A DNA stretch of 34,550 bases, from NCBI GenBank assembly GCA_016125185.1, contig WGMG01000003.1, positions 1 to 34,550 of the forward strand, in the 5' to 3' direction. The stretch is from Armatimonadota bacterium (GTDB lineage: Bacteria > Armatimonadota > Fimbriimonadia > Fimbriimonadales > Fimbriimonadaceae). The translations under genes and the position numbers were made by a program. Within the stretch, counting starts at the first letter, position 1; each line of letters opens with the position of its first letter. Of the stretch, positions 30,074 through 34,550 are shown one piece after another. The notes below the pieces were generated by a model. It ran no database searches. It worked only from the letters and a program-made list of their open reading frames with translations, and was not told where the DNA came from.

Positions 30074-31072
30074 ATGGACGTCGCGGTTCTGGGTGCGGGT
30101 AGTTGGGGCACTTCGCTCGCAATTCTCATGGCGAGAAATGGGTTGGAGGTCACCCTGTTCGGGCGCGACCACGCCGAAATCACCGTCATGCGCCACACGC
30201 ATGAGAACATGAAGTACCTGCCGGGCTTCGCGTTCCCCAAAGAGCTGAAGGTCGACGAATTCAAGAACTATCAGGGCGCACCCGTTGCCTACCTCGCCGT
30301 CCCGAGTAGCGCCGTGCGAGAAGTCCTCGCCGAGCTCCAGGGCGAAACCCCCATCGTCATCGTGGCCACCAAGGGCCTGGAGACCTCGACCGGCATGGTC
30401 GTCACTGCGATCGTCGAACAATGCCTGCCGAACGCCGCCCTCGGCGTCATCAGCGGGCCCAATCTCGCCGTCGAAATCGTCCAGGGCATCCCCACCGCCG
30501 CCATCGCGGCCAGCAAGGACCCCAAAATCGCCGACCGCATCCGCGCTAACCTAATGTGCCCGTCGTTCCGCGTCTACGCCAGCGAAGACGTCGTCGGAGT
30601 CGAGATCGCCGGGGCTCTCAAGAACGTTTTGGCCATTGGCGGCGGAATCTCGGACGGACTCGGCTTTGGTGACAACACCAAGGGCGCTCTGCTCGCACGC
30701 GGCCTCAAGGAAATGATCACCTATGGCATGGCCCACGGCGGCAAGCTCGAAACCTTCCTCGGCATCGCGGGGGTCGGCGACCTCTTCGCCACCGCCGTCT
30801 CCAAGCTCAGTCGCAACTACCGGCTCGGCTACGCCCTCGGCACCGGCCACCATATTTCCGAAGCTCTGCAAACCCTCGGCCAGGTCGCCGAAGGCGTCAA
30901 CACCTCCGAAGCCGTCGCCCATGTGGCTCGGCACGAGGGCATCCAAATCCCCGTCTTCGAAACCATCGACTCCGTCATCCGCGAAAAAATCGCCCCCAAG
31001 GCCGCCGTCGGATTGCTGATGGAGCGCTTCACCCGCGAAGAAGGCTTGGATTTCGGAAGAAGTTCTACGTAG
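30074..31072 (+). CDS. gpsA: Glycerol-3-phosphate dehydrogenase [NAD(P)+]
   Basis: Makes sn-glycerol 3-phosphate from dihydroxyacetone phosphate for phospholipid synthesis; cytosolic, 332 aa. The Rossmann motif GAGSWGTSLA (7-16), the VATKGLE loop (about 97-103), SGPNLA (about 126-131), the catalytic lysine region EIAGALKNVLAIGGGISDGL, and GDNTKGALLARGLKEM are all intact. The start is ATG 30074, 8 nt after CATAAT. It converges on the orphan gene at 31076, with stops 3 bp apart. Confidence 0.97.
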   Translation: MDVAVLGAGSWGTSLAILMARNGLEVTLFGRDHAEITVMRHTHENMKYLPGFAFPKELKVDEFKNYQGAPVAYLAVPSSAVREVLAELQGETPIVIVATKGLETSTGMVVTAIVEQCLPNAALGVISGPNLAVEIVQGIPTAAIAASKDPKIADRIRANLMCPSFRVYASEDVVGVEIAGALKNVLAIGGGISDGLGFGDNTKGALLARGLKEMITYGMAHGGKLETFLGIAGVGDLFATAVSKLSRNYRLGYALGTGHHISEALQTLGQVAEGVNTSEAVAHVARHEGIQIPVFETIDSVIREKIAPKAAVGLLMERFTREEGLDFGRSST

Positions 31073-31075
31073 CCG

Positions 31076-32140
31076 CTAGGTCGTCGGCAATTTTCTGTAG
31101 ACAACTGAAGTCGGCAATTCGAGGACGATGAAGGAATTCTTGGGAGAAATCATCATATTCTTGATGAAGGTGCCATCGTAGTGGCCGATCACTGTCTCGG
31201 CTCCACTCTCCAAACTACGTAGGACGATGTCCGAGGGCTTGGCAGGATTAGCCGAGTTATCCGTTCTCGTAAACGCCATCAGGCGACCATCCAAAGATAT
31301 CGCGCATGGATTTCCCAAATTGAATGCTAGGTCACTAACATCCTCAATGACGACATGGCCGTCGACCAGTCTGCCAAAGCAAATTCCTGTTTTGCTGCTC
31401 GAATTGGTCCAAGAAAAGATGAGCCGCTTATCGAAACAAACCCCAAGCATTGACACTATCCAACGGTAATCTGACAAAGAGTCAACGGGAAGTGTCGTAT
31501 TGTCATCTTGAGAGTCACTTTCCAACACTTCGATCTTGGATCGTGAGCCATCTGATGTGAAGTACGGGTTGATGAATTCGTGGATAGGCTCCCAATAAAG
31601 CCCTTTGTACTGCCAGGGATGGTCCAGCTCGGCAACCTTCAAATTGCCGTCCAAAGACATCTTGAAAGGACCGCAATCGCTGTCAAACAGGTTTGCCAAG
31701 TGACCCGGGATTATGTATCGGCTAGGCAGAAATGGCGAGGCAGGGTAGCTTTCGTCACAATCCCATTTCGACTCTATAGACCCATTCAGATCGACTTTCA
31801 AGAGATTCCTGCCGATACCCTTACACTGACGATCTCCACCCTGACCTCCGTAAAAGGCGGTTATGCCAACGTCATCAATTGGACCAGTAGTCGAAATTCC
31901 AGTCGGACGAACAATCACCGAATTTCGATGTGCCACGAGTTCATGATCCGAAACGAAAGTCACGCTCGCCGCCGTATTCGACAAGGGCGCTAGCGATTGA
32001 AATCCTCTCGGCATCTTGGCTTGTGCCTCGTAGAGACTCAAACTCTCAGACGCATTCGCCTTGGCCGATCCATATTCAACGAGAATCAATATCACAGCGG
32101 AAGCGACCAGACTCAATAAAACCTTTCCGCTTCGTTGCAT
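31076..32140 (-). CDS. Secreted orphan, AT-richer than its neighbours, propeller-like repeats
   Basis: A 354-aa protein with an N-terminal hydrophobic segment (about 7-25, signal or anchor) and no recognised domain. Strand-rich blade-like segments recur (SVTFVSDHELVAHRNSVIV, FKMSLDGNLKVAEL, PCAISLDGRLMAFTRTDNSA, NMMISPKNSFIVLEL), and 'SLDGRLMAFTR' resembles a TolB/WD40-like blade. Eight or so cysteines are unusual for this window. Base composition is clearly more A/T than the flanking genes, and codon use differs, suggesting later acquisition. A TAGAAT box lies 6 nt before ATG 32140. The start region shares 19 bases with the cyclophilin gene start. Confidence 0.72.
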   Translation of the reverse strand: MQRSGKVLLSLVASAVILILVEYGSAKANASESLSLYEAQAKMPRGFQSLAPLSNTAASVTFVSDHELVAHRNSVIVRPTGISTTGPIDDVGITAFYGGQGGDRQCKGIGRNLLKVDLNGSIESKWDCDESYPASPFLPSRYIIPGHLANLFDSDCGPFKMSLDGNLKVAELDHPWQYKGLYWEPIHEFINPYFTSDGSRSKIEVLESDSQDDNTTLPVDSLSDYRWIVSMLGVCFDKRLIFSWTNSSSKTGICFGRLVDGHVVIEDVSDLAFNLGNPCAISLDGRLMAFTRTDNSANPAKPSDIVLRSLESGAETVIGHYDGTFIKNMMISPKNSFIVLELPTSVVYRKLPTT

Positions 32141-32146
32141 CTGAGA

Positions 32147-32152
32147 ATTCTA
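32147..32152 (-). promoter_or_regulatory. -10-like box TAGAAT, 6 nt before start 32140
   Basis: On the - strand TAGAAT is followed by TCTCAG and ATG. This matches the leaderless spacing of the other genes even though the gene's composition is foreign-looking. Confidence 0.45.
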
Positions 32153-32293
32153 ACACGGAATCTGGTGTTCTGGTCAGCTTTATGGTTGAGCCAACAATGA
32201 GAATCTTGCCAATAAAGTACACTTTAAGGACGTAGAAATACGAAAGCGGACGTGTAGCTGGTGCTGCCAGGAGGACGGACGCGGAAGTGCAAT

Positions 32294-33826
32294 ATGTCTG
32301 AAAAGGTTCTCGACGAATCAACCGCTCTGCTTGAGCAATTTGCCAATCGCGACTACGAACACGGCTGGGCCACCGACCTGGAAACCGAGACCATCGAGCC
32401 GGGCCTCAACGAGGACACCGTCCGCCGCATCAGCGCCAAAAAGAACGAGCCCGAATGGCTGCTCGAATGGCGACTGAAGGCCTACAAGCACTTCCTGACC
32501 ATGAAGGCCCCCAAGTGGCCGAACGTCACCTACACCCAGCCCGATCTCCAGGCGATTTCCTACTATTCCGCGCCGAAAAAGAAGCCGGTGCTCAACTCGC
32601 TCGAGGAGGCTGACCCCGAAATCCTGAAGACGTTCGTAAAACTCGGAATCCCGGTCGAGGAGCAGAAGGTCCTCCTCAACGTCAAGGGCGCTTCGGCCTC
32701 TGCCGCCGATGCTCGTCAAACCACCCTGGCCGACCTCGAAGGCAAGGTCGCCGTGGATGCCGTTTTCGACTCCGTTTCCGTCGTCACCACCTTCAAAGAG
32801 AAGCTCGCCGAACTCGGAATCATCTTCAGTTCCATCAGCGAAGCCGTCCACGAGCACCCCGAACTCGTGCAAAAGCACCTCGGCTCGGTCGTGCCGTACA
32901 GCGACAACTACTACGCGACCCTCAACTCAGCTGTCTTCTCCGACGGCTCGTTCGTGTACATCCCCAAGGGCGTTCGCTGTCCGATGGAGCTCTCCACGTA
33001 CTTCCGCATCAACGCCGAAAACACAGGCCAGTTCGAGCGCACGCTGATCATCTGCGAAGAGGGCGGCTACGTCTCCTACCTCGAAGGTTGTACCGCGCCG
33101 ATGCGCGATGAAAACCAGCTTCACGCCGCGGTCGTCGAGCTCGTCGCGAACGGCGACAAGGCCACGATCAAGTACAGCACCGTCCAAAACTGGTATCCCG
33201 GCGACCCCAAAACCGGCGTCGGCGGCATCTACAACTTCGTCACCAAGCGCGGCATCTGCAACGGCGTGGCTAGCAAAATTACCTGGACGCAGGTCGAAAC
33301 CGGCTCGGCGATCACCTGGAAATACCCCAGCGTCATCCTCAAGGGCGACGATTCGATCGGCGAGTTTTACAGCGTGGCCCTCACCGCCGGCAAGCAACAG
33401 GCCGATACCGGCACCAAGATGATCCACATCGGCAAGCGAACCAAGTCGACCATTGTCGCCAAGGGCATCTCGGCCGGTAACGGGCAGAACACGTATCGCG
33501 GATTGGTGAAGATCAACCCCGGCGCGGACCAGGCTCGAAATTACTCGCAGTGCGACTCGATGCTGATGGGCGACCGATGCGGCGCGCACACCTTCCCGTA
33601 TATCGAGGTGAAGAATCCGACCGCGACGGTCGAGCACGAGGCGTCGACCTCCAAGATCGGCGAAGACCAAATCTTCTACTGCAACCAGCGCGGAATCCCG
33701 ACCGAAGACGCCGTAAACATGATCGTCAGCGGGTTCTGCAAAGACGTCTTCCGCGAACTGCCGATGGAATTCGCGGTCGAAGCGCAGAAGCTCTTGGGTG
33801 TGAGCCTCGAAGGCTCCGTCGGCTAG
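32294..33826 (+). CDS. sufB: Fe-S cluster assembly scaffold SufB
   Basis: The scaffold on which SUF builds iron-sulfur clusters, forming SufBC2D in the cytosol. 510 aa from ATG 32294; [25 protein letters not shown] is the usual N-terminus, so a GTG at 32261 is rejected. The C-terminal half ([19 protein letters not shown] onwards) is very conserved, including [20 protein letters not shown] with the cluster cysteine, and the ending [11 protein letters not shown]. Between LGIPVEEQK (118-125) and VAVDAVF (152-158) lies an about 25-residue extra segment. sufC and sufD are not in the window: a repeat block and the window end follow. Confidence 0.96.
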   Translation: MSEKVLDESTALLEQFANRDYEHGWATDLETETIEPGLNEDTVRRISAKKNEPEWLLEWRLKAYKHFLTMKAPKWPNVTYTQPDLQAISYYSAPKKKPVLNSLEEADPEILKTFVKLGIPVEEQKVLLNVKGASASAADARQTTLADLEGKVAVDAVFDSVSVVTTFKEKLAELGIIFSSISEAVHEHPELVQKHLGSVVPYSDNYYATLNSAVFSDGSFVYIPKGVRCPMELSTYFRINAENTGQFERTLIICEEGGYVSYLEGCTAPMRDENQLHAAVVELVANGDKATIKYSTVQNWYPGDPKTGVGGIYNFVTKRGICNGVASKITWTQVETGSAITWKYPSVILKGDDSIGEFYSVALTAGKQQADTGTKMIHIGKRTKSTIVAKGISAGNGQNTYRGLVKINPGADQARNYSQCDSMLMGDRCGAHTFPYIEVKNPTATVEHEASTSKIGEDQIFYCNQRGIPTEDAVNMIVSGFCKDVFRELPMEFAVEAQKLLGVSLEGSVG

Positions 33827-33933
33827 CTTTCGCGTTTGTTCTTCTTGGACGAGGAAGGTTTTGGGCGGCCCGTAAAAAGCCCGTTCGCCGTCGTCTGATA
33901 CCCAGCCCTGACGGGCTGGACTAAGGGTAGCTC

Positions 33934-33950
33934 GCTCCTTTGGAGCTTTT
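33934..33950 (+). terminator. Possible rho-independent terminator after sufB
   Basis: GCTCC-TTT-GGAGC followed by TTTT, 108 nt after the sufB stop. The stem is only 5 bp, so the call is weak. Confidence 0.4.
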
Positions 33951-34250
33951 GGTCATGGAGCGCTGAGTGGCACTGGTAAAGACCTCTGCTTGTCTGCCGA
34001 AGGAGGGCGAAGCTGGGACTTACCAGTGTAACCGTCTATTTGAAGTCTGTCGTCTATCTCCCGTCCCGATGTCGCTTTGCTCCACCTCATGCAAACGTGC
34101 CTTTGAGGCACCTTTGCACAAGGGCTCTTCCTTCGGCGGGATCTAAGGAGTTCATTTCATTCACCGACTCCACATGAATCCTGGCCAGGGAGTAGCGTAG
34201 TAAATCGGAATTCTAAGTCGGGTCGATACTTTGTTCGGCTACCGAATGAC

Positions 34251-34469
34251 TCCTCCCCACCGCTTCGCCATGTCTTGGCTCAGCGACTCCCCCTGTGGAG
34301 TAGCGTAGTTACTAGGCTTGAAGTGAGTTCATACCAATTCGCCATTTTGTAAAAGTCCGAATTTGCAGGCTGAAATGTTCACCACCCCACCCCCGATGTC
34401 CGAATAGCCACGCTACTCCACGGGGGGAGTCGTTGAGAGGCACGAAGTGTCTCGAAACGGTGGGGAGGA
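34251..34469. repeat. Inverted-repeat element, copy 4 (219 bp)
   Basis: Ends TCCTCCCCACCG and CGGTGGGGAGGA match perfectly. Left arm CGACTCCCCCTGTGGAGTAG, right arm CTACTCCACGGGGGGAGTCG. Centre diverged from copies 2 and 3 (TCCGAATTTGCAGGCTGAAA). Flanked on the left by the inverted 20268-type half element. Confidence 0.85.
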
Positions 34470-34550
34470 AGACTAGCCGAAAGCCTTTCGTAAAACGAGG
34501 CTATCCTTTGGCGAAGGGAAATGGAGCGTGGTGACATCGGGAGGTGGGGA
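34454..34550. repeat. Terminal direct repeat (right copy)
   Basis: Identical to 1-97. Begins inside the right tip of inverted-repeat element copy 4. Confidence 0.9.

Larger units (their letters stand above)
33827..34550. repeat. Repeat block 10, to window end
   Basis: 724 bp without a gene. In order: CCAGCCC-TGAC-GGGCTGG hairpin (33902-33919), a terminator-like hairpin (33934-33950), CACTGGTAA hairpin (33971-34028), a remnant of the 41-nt insertion in an inverted half element (about 34160-34250), inverted-repeat element copy 4 (34251-34469), and the terminal 97-bp repeat. Confidence 0.82.

Overview
This is a GC-rich (about 60%) bacterial window of compact, ordinary housekeeping and accessory genes, interrupted by blocks of dense intergenic repeats. 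I infer an Armatimonadota (Fimbriimonadia-like) or similar poorly sampled lineage. The hints are a long OmpR-type winged-helix/BTAD/TPR regulator, a large class of P5C dehydrogenase, GlpX-type FBPase, many short signal-peptide proteins, and many -10-like boxes only 6-8 nt upstream of start codons. No rRNA marker is present, so the placement is tentative.

Layout. 0.3-10.9 kb holds an aldo/keto reductase (-), then a + strand run (membrane protein with two PH-like regions, secreted NTF2-like protein, GNAT, secreted esterase). It continues with an APH-type kinase (-), GNAT and secreted alpha/beta hydrolase (+), the BTAD/TPR regulator (-), a TMEM175-like channel (+), a PnuC transporter (-) and two small membrane proteins (+). 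11.7-19.4 kb holds a DUF4287/DUF5655 protein (-), ychF (+), beta-carbonic anhydrase (-), P5C dehydrogenase (+) with a decayed duplicate of its own 3' end behind it, a redoxin (+), a secreted orphan (-) and glpX (-). 20.8-24.2 kb is a tight - strand cluster: thioesterase, accB, a cyanophycinase-like protein lacking the catalytic Ser, secreted cyclophilin, and a sugar-phosphate isomerase-like TIM barrel. 25.3-33.8 kb holds a DUF4870-like membrane protein (-), an MFS transporter whose start codon appears to be ATC, glycerate kinase (-), fluC/crcB (+), gpsA (+), an AT-richer secreted orphan (-) and sufB (+).

The repeat-bearing intergenic blocks (about 7.5 kb, roughly 22% of the window) share the same building blocks in both orientations. 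These are: (i) an ordered cassette of short perfect hairpins followed by a period-7 tandem tract; (ii) a 201-224 bp inverted-repeat element with ends TCCTCCCCACCG / CGGTGGGGAGGA; (iii) a 41-nt hairpin insertion found three times at the same point of that element; (iv) a module near CCACCCCGTCGCTTCGCG; (v) a CACTGGTAA hairpin. Some hairpins differ between copies by compensating changes. This repeat system is the most unusual content of the window. I see no CRISPR array, phage, transposase, toxin-antitoxin or defence locus.

The first and last 97 bases are identical and lie in one of these repeats, so the window looks like a contig broken at, or joined through, the repeat family.
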